Shown here one piece after another: positions 6,766 through 15,561 of a stretch of 64,000 nt of DNA. Under the pieces are notes generated by a model. That model had not been told where the DNA came from and did no database searches. It was given only the letters and a program-made list of their open reading frames with translations. Within the stretch, counting starts at the first letter, position 1. Each line of letters starts with the position of its first letter. The stretch covers positions 930,001-994,000 of the forward strand of contig NZ_CP113097.1 in the NCBI RefSeq assembly GCF_026625125.1, read 5' to 3'. The DNA is from Pseudomonas putida. Its GTDB lineage: Bacteria; Pseudomonadota; Gammaproteobacteria; Pseudomonadales; Pseudomonadaceae. Made by a program: the position numbers and the translations under genes.

Positions 6766-9395
6766 ATGGGCAGCAATACCCGGAAGCAGGCGCCGTCAGC
6801 CCCATTGAGCGCTTCGAGCCTGCCACCCATGGCCTCGACGATGCCGAAGCTCACCGACAACCCCAGCCCGGTACCCACGCCCGCAGGCTTGGTGGTGAAG
6901 AACGGCTCGAAGATACGCGCGATCAGACGCGGGTCGATACCCCCGGCGTTGTCGTCCACCTGCAGGCACAGTTGCCCTTGCTCGATACGCTGGCAGATGC
7001 CGATTCGGGGGCTGACCACCTGACGCTCGAGCAACGCATCCCGGGCGTTGACCATCAGGTTGATCAGCACCTGCTCGAGCTGGTCCTCATGCCCTTGCAC
7101 CTCCGGGCAGAAGTCCGGCGCTTCGATCTGCAAGGCGACACCTTTGCTGCGCAACCCTTCACCCAGCAACGCTATGGCGCCATCCACCGCCGTCCACGCC
7201 GCAAACACCTGGTGCTCAAGCGCAGAGCGCCGCCCATAGGTGCGCATATGCTCCACCAGCCTGGCCACACGCCCCACCTGTGCATCGATGCGCTGCAGCT
7301 TGCCTTGCAGGTATTCGACGTCGAGCACTCCGCTTTCCACGCGCTTGAGGGTATTGGCGATGGCCAGGCGCATCACGTTCAGCGGCTGGTTGATTTCATG
7401 CACCAGCCCTGTCGCCAACTCACCGAGCGTGGCCATCTTCGCGCCCTGCATCAGTTGTTGCTGGCTTTGCCTGACCTGCGTGTTGTCGCGCCCCACTGCC
7501 TGCACTTCCAGCAGCCGGCCCTGCTCATCGAACAACCCACGCTCGGCCCACACCCACCAGGCATGCCTGTGCCCTGGCAGTTGCAGGCAGATCTCCGCGC
7601 TGCCCAGCGGCTGCTCGGGGGTCAGCGCGGCCAGGCGCTGCAGGAATGCAAGGCGCTGGGCTTCTGACATCCATTGGCCCAGGTTCATCTCGCGCAATTG
7701 CTCAGGGGCGCACTCCAGCTGGTCGGCGAGCGGCCGGTTGCCGAACAGCAATTGCAGGTCCGGGGTGTAGCGGCAGATCATCGCGGGTGAATCCTCCACC
7801 AGTACCCGGTAGCGTTCCTCACTCTGGCGCACACGCTCGGCAGCTTCGGTCGCTTCGCTGACATCGAGCCACAGGCCGACCACCTCGACCGGCTGGCCGA
7901 GGTCGTCACGCAACAGGCGGGCTTCGTCCAGCACCCAGTGGTAGCCACCCAGATGATCGCGCAGGCGATAGCGGCTGCGTACCTGGCCATCGCGCAGCAG
8001 CGTACGTGTTCGTTCAAGCCACAGTGCCTGGTCGTGCGGGTGTACCGCCTGGCCTGGCTGGCGCGCCAGTTCGCTATCTTTGGGCCAGCCCAGCATCGGC
8101 GTCAGGCTGGCGCTGAAAAATTCGCTGTGCAGCGCGCCCTCGCTACAGCGCTGGATATAGATCACCGCAGGCGAGCTGGCGATCAGGTTCTCCAGCCGGA
8201 CGCGCGCGGCGCTGGCCTGAAGTTCCTGGGCTTTCAGTGCGCTGATGTCGAGCACAAAGCCTTGCCCCTGCCCGCCGTGCAACTGCCCGACCCAGTGCAG
8301 CCAGCGCGGCGCGGCAGCACTGTCGGCTGCGAGCAGGCGCACGTTCAGGCTCAATGCAGCACCGTGGCGCAGTTGCTCCAGGGCCATTTGCGCGGCCTCC
8401 CGATCAGCCGGATGCAGGCGCGCCAGCCATTGCTCGAGGCTTACCGTAGCAGGCAGGTCAAGGCTGGCGGCCAGGGTTGGATCGAACTGCAGCAGCCCTT
8501 GCCCGGGCCATTGCCACCAGCCTGCGCCCAGTTGCTGTTGCAACTCGTCCAGATGGCGCGAGCGCTGCTGCAACTGGTGTTGCCGCAGGCGCGCCAGCAG
8601 CGGTTCGAGCAAGGCTTGCAACAGCGCCTTGGCCGCCTCGGGCGCAGGTACCGACGGCGCGCCCGCACACAGCAACCAGGCCTGAACCTCATGGCCGTGG
8701 CTGTAAGGCACAAGGAACAGCGGTAACCCAGCGCACGTCGCTCGCCAGTGCGGCAAGTCCGGCGCGACCTGCTGAAAGTGGGCGGGAAGCGCCTGCAGCC
8801 ACGGCTGCAGGCGTTGGTCATCGGGCCAAGGCCAGTCGTTTTCGCTGCAGGTATAGGCGCGCCAGCGCGCTTGGTCCACCAACATCAGGCGTACCGAGCC
8901 GGCGTGCCAGTGCTCGGCCAGGCGCAGCAGTTGCTCGGCGGTCGTCTGCGTCAGCCACGCTTCGCTGCAGTCACGCACGGCCTGGCCGACCTCTGCGGCC
9001 AGCTGGCGCTGGGTCAGCCACTGCTCCTGCTGAGCGCCTTGGCGCAGCAGGTCGCTGATATCGAACAGCTGCAGCATCCAGCCGATCGCCTGGTGTTGCA
9101 GCCAGCCGCGGGTCTGCAGGGCGTGGCCGTGCACGGTGGGAAAATCCAGATCCAGCGCTTGCCCTTGCCAATCGGCAGGCACACCTTCGAGGGCCAGCCA
9201 GCTGTGCCGATACAGGTAGTCGTGTATTCGCGCCTGGGCGTGGCCAGGTACGGCCAGCAGCGTGCGCAAGGGCCCGGCCAGGCGCAGCACGTGCCCGTGA
9301 TCGTCCAGCCACACCTGCAGGCCCACCGCCTGCGGCATCTGCGCGGCAGGCTCTGCGGCAGGGCTGCCCAGCCAGCGATCGAACAGGCCGCTCAC
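6750..9395 (-). CDS. pprA: PAS-domain sensor histidine kinase, PprA-like
   Basis: This is an 881-residue kinase with a GTG start that overlaps the tadF stop codon, so the two are translationally coupled. The first 380 residues lack clear motifs. Two PAS/PAC modules follow at about 400-520 (SSPAVIYIQRCSEG) and 520-640 (YRVLVEDSPAMICRYTPDL). The HisKA H-box GELATGLVHEINQPLNVMRL places the phosphoacceptor at His666. The ATPase domain shows the N box (LINLMVNARDALL), G1 (VDDNAGG) and G2 (GVGTGLGLSVSFGIVEAMGG). No transmembrane segment is obvious, so it is probably soluble. Position beside tadF and fppA matches PprA of P. aeruginosa, which with PprB controls Flp pili. No PprB gene is in the window. 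Confidence 0.85.
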   Translation of the reverse strand: MSGLFDRWLGSPAAEPAAQMPQAVGLQVWLDDHGHVLRLAGPLRTLLAVPGHAQARIHDYLYRHSWLALEGVPADWQGQALDLDFPTVHGHALQTRGWLQHQAIGWMLQLFDISDLLRQGAQQEQWLTQRQLAAEVGQAVRDCSEAWLTQTTAEQLLRLAEHWHAGSVRLMLVDQARWRAYTCSENDWPWPDDQRLQPWLQALPAHFQQVAPDLPHWRATCAGLPLFLVPYSHGHEVQAWLLCAGAPSVPAPEAAKALLQALLEPLLARLRQHQLQQRSRHLDELQQQLGAGWWQWPGQGLLQFDPTLAASLDLPATVSLEQWLARLHPADREAAQMALEQLRHGAALSLNVRLLAADSAAAPRWLHWVGQLHGGQGQGFVLDISALKAQELQASAARVRLENLIASSPAVIYIQRCSEGALHSEFFSASLTPMLGWPKDSELARQPGQAVHPHDQALWLERTRTLLRDGQVRSRYRLRDHLGGYHWVLDEARLLRDDLGQPVEVVGLWLDVSEATEAAERVRQSEERYRVLVEDSPAMICRYTPDLQLLFGNRPLADQLECAPEQLREMNLGQWMSEAQRLAFLQRLAALTPEQPLGSAEICLQLPGHRHAWWVWAERGLFDEQGRLLEVQAVGRDNTQVRQSQQQLMQGAKMATLGELATGLVHEINQPLNVMRLAIANTLKRVESGVLDVEYLQGKLQRIDAQVGRVARLVEHMRTYGRRSALEHQVFAAWTAVDGAIALLGEGLRSKGVALQIEAPDFCPEVQGHEDQLEQVLINLMVNARDALLERQVVSPRIGICQRIEQGQLCLQVDDNAGGIDPRLIARIFEPFFTTKPAGVGTGLGLSVSFGIVEAMGGRLEALNGADGACFRVLLPIYNIN

Positions 9396-9832
9396 AGTTG
9401 CAGGCTCGCTTCGGCCCGCAAGCTCTCAGGCAAGCGGGGCACTTCGCCAATCAGCGGTATCACCAGCATCGGCAATACGTTGTGCAGTTTCCTTTTCGGA
9501 TAATTGATCGTCACTTTCAGCAGCTTGTCATCATCCACGCTCACCTGTGCATCGGCCGGCTGGAAGTCCAGTGCCTCGGGCATCCAGGCCAACTGCTCAC
9601 GGATCACGGCGTGGGCAAGCGCCTGCACATCGTCGTCATAGCTTTCGCTGCTCGGGTCCAGGGCCACGCAGCGGCGTACGGCCTCGCTGCTGGCCTGGTT
9701 GAACGACTGCAGCATCAGCATTGGCAGGGTGTAGCTGACCAGGCCGTAGAACACGGTGAAAAAGATCATGAAGACGGCGACGAACTCGATGGCTGCTGCG
9801 CCTTTTTGCCGTGCTGGCGGGCCTGCTTGCAT
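9392..9832 (-). CDS. tadF: TadE/TadF-type minor pseudopilin
   Basis: The start at 9832 gives a 146-residue protein beginning MQAGPPARQKGAAAIEFVAV. The G-AAAIEF segment resembles a class III prepilin site: cleavage after Gly would place Glu at +5, followed by a hydrophobic helix (VAVFMIFFTVFYGLVSYTLPMLML). The longer upstream reading frame is not supported by homology. Such pseudopilins are processed by the Tad prepilin peptidase and are thought to help initiate Flp pilus assembly. The stop codon overlaps the GTG of the downstream kinase by 4 bases, and the peptidase gene fppA is divergently placed just upstream. Confidence 0.85.
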   Translation of the reverse strand: MQAGPPARQKGAAAIEFVAVFMIFFTVFYGLVSYTLPMLMLQSFNQASSEAVRRCVALDPSSESYDDDVQALAHAVIREQLAWMPEALDFQPADAQVSVDDDKLLKVTINYPKRKLHNVLPMLVIPLIGEVPRLPESLRAEASLQL

Positions 9833-9901
9833 GATTGCGTCTACCCTGACGAGGAGTCCTGAGTTACAGCATAGAAGCCTTCGACGAACAGGGATGGCCA
9901 A

Positions 9902-10342
9902 TTGCCAATATCCAGTATCGCCTTGCTGCTGTGGCTTGCCCTGTGCAGCGGGCAAGATGTCCGCGAACGGCAGATTTCCAACCTTCTGACCCTGGGGGTG
10001 GCAGCCTGTGCGCTGGTATGGCTGGTGGCTACCGGGCACAGCTGGATCGGCGCCCGGGCCAGTGATGCCGGCTGGGCACTGGTGATCGTGTTGCTGCTCA
10101 CATTGCCTGGCTACATGATGGGGCGTTTCGGTGCCGGCGACGTCAAGTTGCTCGGCGCGCTGGGGTTGGCCACCAGCCAGGCCTACGTGCTCGGTACGTT
10201 CATCGGTGCCGGGGGCTGCATGCTGATCTGGGCGCTGTTGCGACGCTGGGCGCGGCGCAGGGCAGGGCAGGCGCCTGAAACCCAGCCATTTGCGCCCTTC
10301 GTGCTGGTGGGCTTTTTGCTGGCCTGCGTGTGCCTGCGCTGA
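9902..10342 (+). CDS. fppA: Flp prepilin peptidase (CpaA/TadV type)
   Basis: This is a 146-residue polytopic inner-membrane aspartyl protease that cleaves and thereby matures Flp and TadF. Both catalytic aspartates are visible: D19 in SGQDVRER and D80 in the GxGD motif GRFGAGDVKLLGALG. The protein is only the protease half; the methylase domain of type IVa PilD enzymes is absent, as expected for the Tad class. The first codon appears to be TTG with AGGG 8 bases upstream; no in-frame ATG is available near it. It is divergent from tadF and its 3' end faces the DUF3613 gene. Confidence 0.9.
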   Translation: MPISSIALLLWLALCSGQDVRERQISNLLTLGVAACALVWLVATGHSWIGARASDAGWALVIVLLLTLPGYMMGRFGAGDVKLLGALGLATSQAYVLGTFIGAGGCMLIWALLRRWARRRAGQAPETQPFAPFVLVGFLLACVCLR

Positions 10343-10358
10343 GCGTGCCCTGGCCCGG

Positions 10359-10622
10359 TCAGTTGTTGGACTCGGTCACCTTGGTCCAGCGATAGAAATC
10401 CGGAATGGCGTACTTGTAGGTTTCCAGCCAGCGCTGCTTGGACAGGTCGCGCTCGCGCGCCGTCTGCACCTGCAGTCGGTTGGACGCCTGTTCGCCACTG
10501 GACTGCACCCGCAGCAGCGCTTCGGTCGCCGTTTGCGCAGGCGGTTGCTGGCGTGGGTAATCCTCTGCCCAGGTCGTGGAGAAACCGGTGCAGCAGGCCA
10601 GCAGCATCACATACCTGATCAT
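10359..10622 (-). CDS. DUF3613 small exported protein of the tad operon
   Basis: The 87-residue product has a signal peptide (MIRYVMLLACCTGFSTTWAE, probable cleavage after TWA) and a short charged mature part ending DFYRWTKVTESNN, with RVQSSGEQASNRLQVQ in the middle. It belongs to the small DUF3613 family, whose members occur in Pseudomonas tad loci. It is the last gene of the rcpC-to-tadD transcription unit, 15 bases after tadD. Its position corresponds to the small unnamed gene next to tadD in P. aeruginosa. Its role in pilus assembly is not known. Confidence 0.8.
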   Translation of the reverse strand: MIRYVMLLACCTGFSTTWAEDYPRQQPPAQTATEALLRVQSSGEQASNRLQVQTARERDLSKQRWLETYKYAIPDFYRWTKVTESNN

Positions 10623-10637
10623 GACCTTCTCCTTCGC

Positions 10638-11339
10638 TCAGTTGACCATCACACGTTCGCCACCGGCCGAGGCTATCGGCCCGCGCCCGGTGGCTTTGAT
10701 CTGGCTGGCGCGGGCCTGGGCCTGGGCGAACTGCGCCGGCTTGAGCCGCAGGCGGCCGACCAGGTCGGTGGCTTGCTGCCAGTTGTCTTGCAGCAGCGCC
10801 AAGGTCACCAGGTTGACGGCGGGCAGCGAGTTGTCCTCCTTGAGCTCGATGGCGGTCAGGAATTCGAAGCGTGCCTGTTCATACCTGCCCAGGTTCATCA
10901 GCACTACACCCAGGTCATTGCGAATGCGCTCATCGGTCGGTGCCAGCCGTGCCGCGCGCTGCAGGTTCTGCAAGGCCTGCACGTCATCGCCGCGGGCCGA
11001 GGCGAGCTGGCCCAGGCCATGCTCACCCTCGGCCGCGAGGCAGCCGCCGAGCAAGCTGCGGTACAGCGGTTCTGCTTCGCTGCGCCCCAGCAGGCGCGAG
11101 ACCCTGGCCTTGCGCAAGCGTACCTGGTCAAGGGTGTTGGGCAACTGCTCCAGGTGCGCCAGGCTGGCGTGCGGGCGGCCATCGTTGAGCATCTCGTCCG
11201 CCAGGTTCAGTGCCAGTTGCTGGTCGGCGTCCGGCTTAGCGCAGCTTGAGGTGCCGAACCACTGCCCGAGCCCGCCAGGCTGCTGGCCGGCGCAGCCCGT
11301 CAGCACTAGCAGGCCGGTGAACAACAGGGTCGCTTTCAT
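10638..11339 (-). CDS. tadD: TadD tetratricopeptide-repeat lipoprotein
   Basis: This 233-residue protein has a lipoprotein signal (MKATLLFTGLLVLTGC, lipobox LTGC) and several TPR helices between about residues 45 and 200, such as RAARLAPTDERIRNDLGVVL and ARFEFLTAIELKEDNSLPAV. TadD proteins are outer-membrane pilotin-like lipoproteins needed for secretin assembly in the Tad machine. The gene follows tadC by 10 bases in the same operon. Basic repeats and lipobox are seen; the pilotin role is inferred from the family. Confidence 0.88.
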   Translation of the reverse strand: MKATLLFTGLLVLTGCAGQQPGGLGQWFGTSSCAKPDADQQLALNLADEMLNDGRPHASLAHLEQLPNTLDQVRLRKARVSRLLGRSEAEPLYRSLLGGCLAAEGEHGLGQLASARGDDVQALQNLQRAARLAPTDERIRNDLGVVLMNLGRYEQARFEFLTAIELKEDNSLPAVNLVTLALLQDNWQQATDLVGRLRLKPAQFAQAQARASQIKATGRGPIASAGGERVMVN

Positions 11340-11349
11340 CCGTTACTCC

Positions 11350-12237
11350 CTAGGGCCCCAAGGCCCGCGTCAAGGCGGAAAAACCCGGCCCGGCCAGGAC
11401 GATGAGCAGTGCCGGGAAGAGAAATACCATCATCACCGCCGACATCTTTGCCGACATCTTCGAAACCCGCTCCTGCATGCGTGTCAGGCGCCGGTCGTCG
11501 AGCAGATCCTTGAGTGCGAGCAGCGACTTCATCGCGCCGCTGCCCTGTACCAGCAACTGCTGAAGGATTACGCAGGTATCGATGAATTCATCCACGGCCA
11601 ACAGGCGTGCGGTCTTGTCCAGTTCCGGGCCGAGCGCCAGGCCCGAGTCCACCCGTTGCAGCACCAGGCGTAGCTCTTCGCTGATTTCCGGGAGCAGCGC
11701 CTGGCCTTCCTGGCTCAGTACCCGCAACGCCTGCTCTACGGCCAGGCCTGTCTCGAACAGAATACGCAGCAGCGGAATCATCAGGCTGACTTCCAGGGCG
11801 ATCCGTTGCTGGCGCTGCCGGGCGGCCATGGCCAGCAAGCGTTTGGGCAACAGGTAGCTGGCACCCAAGGCAAACAGCGGCCAGACCAGCCAGTGTGTGC
11901 CCGCACCGCCCAGCGCGGCGTGCTGCAGGATCAAGGTCAGGACGACCGCCACCAGCGGCAGCCCCAGTTGCATGGCAGCGAACAGCGCCCGCTGGCGGCT
12001 GCGGCGCCAGCCGACCCGGTCGAGCAGGGCCTGGGTTTCACCGTCGAGTTTCTGCAGGCGCTGCCCCAGGGGGCTGTTGCCCAGCCAGTGCAGCCAGTTC
12101 CCCAGGCGCTCCTCGCGCGCCAGCCGCCCCTGCAGCCTGCGCGTGACCAGGTAACGGGCACGCAGCTGACGGGCCGCCTGCAAGCCCAGCAAGCCGGCGG
12201 CGATGAACAGGCACACGGCACAGAGCAACAAGGCCAT
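11350..12237 (-). CDS. tadC: TadC, inner-membrane platform protein
   Basis: The start at 12237 (MALLLCAVCLFIAAGLLGLQ) has GAGGAG upstream and gives 295 residues; the longer reading frame overlaps tadB and is not credible. The protein is a type II secretion F (GspF-like) domain protein with an N-terminal membrane helix, a cytoplasmic T2SSF domain at about 145-270 and C-terminal helices (SAVMMVFLFPALLIVLAGP). It pairs with TadB as the membrane platform on which the TadA ATPase works. It lies 2 bases after tadB. Confidence 0.92.
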   Translation of the reverse strand: MALLLCAVCLFIAAGLLGLQAARQLRARYLVTRRLQGRLAREERLGNWLHWLGNSPLGQRLQKLDGETQALLDRVGWRRSRQRALFAAMQLGLPLVAVVLTLILQHAALGGAGTHWLVWPLFALGASYLLPKRLLAMAARQRQQRIALEVSLMIPLLRILFETGLAVEQALRVLSQEGQALLPEISEELRLVLQRVDSGLALGPELDKTARLLAVDEFIDTCVILQQLLVQGSGAMKSLLALKDLLDDRRLTRMQERVSKMSAKMSAVMMVFLFPALLIVLAGPGFSALTRALGP

Positions 12238-12239
12238 GG

Positions 12240-13121
12240 TCAGAGGCTCCTCATCATGCGCCACAGCACCAGGCAGCCGACCACCTGCAGGGCGAAGGCG
12301 AGCAGCAACATCATCTGGCCGCCGCTGTCTTGCCACAGGGTCAGCAGGTACTGCGGGTTGGCCATCAGGAAGTAGCCGACCATGCACAGCGGCAAGGCGC
12401 CAAGGATCATCGCTGTGATGCGGGTTTCGCCGGTCATCGCCTTGAGCTGGCGGCTGCCTTGTTCGCGCTCGCGGATCAGCTTGATCAGGTTTTCCATCAG
12501 CTCGCTGGTGTTGCCGCCGTAGCGCTGGTTGATGCGCAGCCCCATGGCGAACAGGCGCAACTCATCCTGGTTGTAGAGCTCGGCCAGTTCGTTGACCGCA
12601 TCGTCCAGCGGTACGCCCAGCTGCACGCTGCGCCGTACCCGGGTCATGGTCGAGCGCAGCGGCTCGCGCGAGCCGTCGATACCACCGAGTAGCGCATCAT
12701 TGAGGGTTCGCCCGGCCTTGAGGCTGCGCACGCTGTAGTCCAGCAGTGCGGGCAGTTGCGCGACAAGCTGCTGCACACGCCGCCGGCATAGCCAGCTGAG
12801 GGTGAAATAGCCGAGCAGCGGCAGGCTCACCAGCACCATCAGCGCGGCCACCCACCCGGCGCCCAGCAGCGCCACCAGCGCCAGGCCCAGCCAGGCCAGC
12901 AGCCAGCGCTGCGGTTGCCAGTCGGTGGCGCCAAGCCCGGCCCGTTGCAAGAGCGGCTCAAGCCAGTCGCGCCGTGCGTTGGCGCTGCGGGCCAACTCAA
13001 AGGCCCGCCCCAGGCGCTGGAGAATGCGCTGTTCGCTGCGCTTGTACAGGCCCAGGCGAAACAGCATCAGGGAGACGCCCAGCAACAGGGGCGCCAGCGC
13101 CAGCAGCAGGGGGCCGGTCAT
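12240..13121 (-). CDS. tadB: TadB, inner-membrane platform protein
   Basis: This 293-residue GspF-domain protein opens with a membrane helix (LLALAPLLLGVSLMLFRLGL) and has two further helices near residues 80-110. The T2SSF domain (LLDYSVRSLKAGRTLNDALL ... MGLRINQRYGGNTSELMENL) covers about 130-255, followed by two C-terminal helices. It is the partner of TadC in the Flp pilus platform. Its first 4 bases overlap the end of tadA, indicating coupled translation. Confidence 0.92.
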   Translation of the reverse strand: MTGPLLLALAPLLLGVSLMLFRLGLYKRSEQRILQRLGRAFELARSANARRDWLEPLLQRAGLGATDWQPQRWLLAWLGLALVALLGAGWVAALMVLVSLPLLGYFTLSWLCRRRVQQLVAQLPALLDYSVRSLKAGRTLNDALLGGIDGSREPLRSTMTRVRRSVQLGVPLDDAVNELAELYNQDELRLFAMGLRINQRYGGNTSELMENLIKLIREREQGSRQLKAMTGETRITAMILGALPLCMVGYFLMANPQYLLTLWQDSGGQMMLLLAFALQVVGCLVLWRMMRSL

Positions 13122-14374
13122 TGCACACCTTCATGGCGCAGTTTGCTCCCCGCAGGGTTCGGCGCCTCCCGTAGAAACACGTCGCCACCGCGGCGGTCGA
13201 GGCGGAACAGTGTGCTGGTCACGTACACGTCATCACGCACGCCGACCACTTCCAGGATTTCACTGACGCAGCGGCGCCCGTCGGGCAGGCGCGCCAGCTG
13301 GATCACCACGTCCAGTGCCGCGCAGATCATCTGCCGCAAGGTCTTCTCGGCGATTTGCCGCCCGCTCAGGCCAACCAGGGTTTCCAGGCGCAGCAAGGCG
13401 TCCTGCGCGGTGTTGGCGTGCACCGTACTCATCGAGCCATCGTGGCCGGTGTTCATCGCGGTGAGTACATCCAGCACCTCGGTACCGCGGATTTCGCCGA
13501 GGATGATACGGTCCGGGCGCATGCGCAGGGCATTGCGGATCAGCTCGCTGGCCTTGATCTCGCCATGCCCCTCGGCATTTGGCGGGCGGGTTTCCAGGCG
13601 TACCACGTGGGGATGGTGCAGTTGCAGTTCGGCGACGTCTTCGATGGTCACCAGGCGCTCGCGTGGGGCGATCATCTGGCTGAGGATGTTCAGCAGGGTG
13701 GTCTTGCCGGTGCCGGTGCCGCCGCTGACCAGGATGTTGCAGCGCCGGCCCACGGCGCGCTCGAGGAAGTCGAAGATAGGTTGGTCGATGGCACGGGTGG
13801 CGAGCAGGTCGGCGCTTTTGAGCATGTCCTGGCGGAATTTGCGGATCGACAGGCAGGGGCCGTCCAAGGCCACCGGTGGAATGATCGCATTGACCCGGCT
13901 GCCGTCGGGCAGGCGCGCGTCGACCATCGGCGACGATTCATCCAGGCGCCTTCCGAGCGGTGCGAGGATGCGCTGCATGACGCGCTCGACGTGGTGGGCA
14001 TCGATGAAACGCAGGTCAGTCTGTTGCAGTTGCCCGCCGCGCTCGACGAACACCCTGTGCGGTCCGTTGACCAGGATTTCGGTGACACTGGCATCACGCA
14101 GCAGCACCTCCAGCGGCCCGAACCCAGTCAGCTCATCGACCAGTTCTTCGGCCAGGCGCTCCATTTCATAGCGTGACATCGCCAGGCGCAGGCGGGCCAC
14201 GTAATCGCCCACCTGCTCCAGGACAAATTGCGTCAATGCCGGGCGCGCGCCTTCGAGCAGGTTGCGGCCGCTGTCTTCGATGGCATCGATGGCAAAACGG
14301 TGCAGTGCACGCTTGAGCGCATACGGGTCGCCCGAGGCATGGTGAGGGCCGCCGAAGGGTTGGTCGCCGTTCAT
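13118..14374 (-). CDS. tadA: TadA/CpaF secretion ATPase
   Basis: This 418-residue cytoplasmic ATPase of the PilT/VirB11 family powers Flp pilus assembly. The Walker A motif SGGTGTGKTTLLNIL has its lysine at 224. The other family motifs are visible: the Asp box and Walker B (RMRPDRIILGEIRGTE) and the His box (TGHDGSMSTVHANTAQDAL). The N-terminal part carries the CpaF-type LVDELTGFGPLEVLLRDASV segment. It is overlapped by 4 bases at both ends by its operon neighbours tadZ and tadB, a fully coupled arrangement. Confidence 0.96.
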   Translation of the reverse strand: MNGDQPFGGPHHASGDPYALKRALHRFAIDAIEDSGRNLLEGARPALTQFVLEQVGDYVARLRLAMSRYEMERLAEELVDELTGFGPLEVLLRDASVTEILVNGPHRVFVERGGQLQQTDLRFIDAHHVERVMQRILAPLGRRLDESSPMVDARLPDGSRVNAIIPPVALDGPCLSIRKFRQDMLKSADLLATRAIDQPIFDFLERAVGRRCNILVSGGTGTGKTTLLNILSQMIAPRERLVTIEDVAELQLHHPHVVRLETRPPNAEGHGEIKASELIRNALRMRPDRIILGEIRGTEVLDVLTAMNTGHDGSMSTVHANTAQDALLRLETLVGLSGRQIAEKTLRQMICAALDVVIQLARLPDGRRCVSEILEVVGVRDDVYVTSTLFRLDRRGGDVFLREAPNPAGSKLRHEGVQ

Positions 14375-15561
14375 TTGCTACCCCATAGCCGGCGCAGCCA
14401 GGTAAAGGCCGGTGGCGCAAGGTTCTCCGAGCGCTGCGCCAAGCGCTCACCCAGGCTGCGCAGGGCCTGGGTCAGGTTTTCCCGCGGTGCCAGCTCGAAC
14501 AGGCTCAGGCCCTGGTTTTTCACGTTCAGCCGGACTTCGGGGCTGTCAGGCATGACTTTGAGCAGGGGTAGGCCGTAGCGCTTGGCCAGGCTCTCGGCAT
14601 CCGGCGCGACATTGCTCAGGTAGCGGTCGACCAGCAGGCTGGCATGCTCCAGCTTGATGCCATTATCGCGCCACAGCTCCAGCACTTCGAGGTTGCGCCG
14701 GCAGTCGAGGATGTTCTGGTCGGTATAGATGATGAGCTTGTCGCAATGGCTGATGATGGTGCGCAGGGCCTCGCTGTCGGCATGCCCGGTCAGGTTCACG
14801 ACGATGTGCTGAAAGTGCTGGCGCAGTGCGCTGAGCAGCATGTACAGCTCGGCGGCACTGGTCTTGCGCAGAGGTTCGTCATCTTCGGCGAAGGTCAGCA
14901 GGCGCAGGCCTTTCTTGTCGCGGGTGAAAGCGCTGTCGATCAGGGTGGTGTCGAGCCGGCGCAGGTGGCGCAGGGCATCGCCGAAGTAAAACGACGCCTC
15001 CAGCCCCAGTAGCGCCAGGCTGTCGCCACGTGGCATGCCCAGGTCCAGCAGCAGGGTCTGCTGGCCGCTTTCCTGGACCACCCGCGCCAGATGCGTGGTC
15101 AGCAGCGCACCGTCGGCACCGGTCTGCACGCCGTACAGCACGGTCAGGCCGCCCAGGCTGGGGTTGTTGGTGACGGTGGGCATGCGTTTGCCCAAGCGCC
15201 GGACCAGCCCGGCCACTTCACTGGCCCGCGATCCGTAGGCGACGAAATCGCGAGCCCCGGCACGCATGGCGTGCAGCACCAGCTGATTGTCCATGCCATC
15301 ACCCAGGGCGACGATCGCAAGCAGCGGCTTGGCCTCGAGCACGCCTTCGATCAGTGCGCACTGGTTGACCAGTTGCTCACGGTCCAGGCCGATGAACACC
15401 AAGGTGCTGAACGTCGCATTGATCAGCGCCAGCAGCTCGTCGAGGCTGCCGCCACTGGCACCGATCACCTGGCCTTGGGGTGCCAGCGCACTCTGCAGCC
15501 ACTGCAGGTCTTCTTCGTTGCGGGTGATGCCCAAAAAGGTCTGGTTGAGGCTCTCGTTCAT
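14371..15561 (-). CDS. tadZ: TadZ/CpaE localisation protein (degenerate ParA/MinD-like)
   Basis: This 396-residue protein has an N-terminal receiver-like domain (about 1-130, with VFIGLDREQLVNQ but no clean phosphoacceptor pattern) and a C-terminal MinD/ParA-like domain. The P-loop region reads VLYGVQTGADGALLTTHLAR, which lacks the KGGxGKT lysines, so ATP hydrolysis is doubtful. Later family features are kept (TLLLDLGMPRGDSLALLG). TadZ proteins mark the polar site where the Tad machine assembles. Start and stop overlap the neighbouring genes by 4 bases each. Confidence 0.88.
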   Translation of the reverse strand: MNESLNQTFLGITRNEEDLQWLQSALAPQGQVIGASGGSLDELLALINATFSTLVFIGLDREQLVNQCALIEGVLEAKPLLAIVALGDGMDNQLVLHAMRAGARDFVAYGSRASEVAGLVRRLGKRMPTVTNNPSLGGLTVLYGVQTGADGALLTTHLARVVQESGQQTLLLDLGMPRGDSLALLGLEASFYFGDALRHLRRLDTTLIDSAFTRDKKGLRLLTFAEDDEPLRKTSAAELYMLLSALRQHFQHIVVNLTGHADSEALRTIISHCDKLIIYTDQNILDCRRNLEVLELWRDNGIKLEHASLLVDRYLSNVAPDAESLAKRYGLPLLKVMPDSPEVRLNVKNQGLSLFELAPRENLTQALRSLGERLAQRSENLAPPAFTWLRRLWGSK

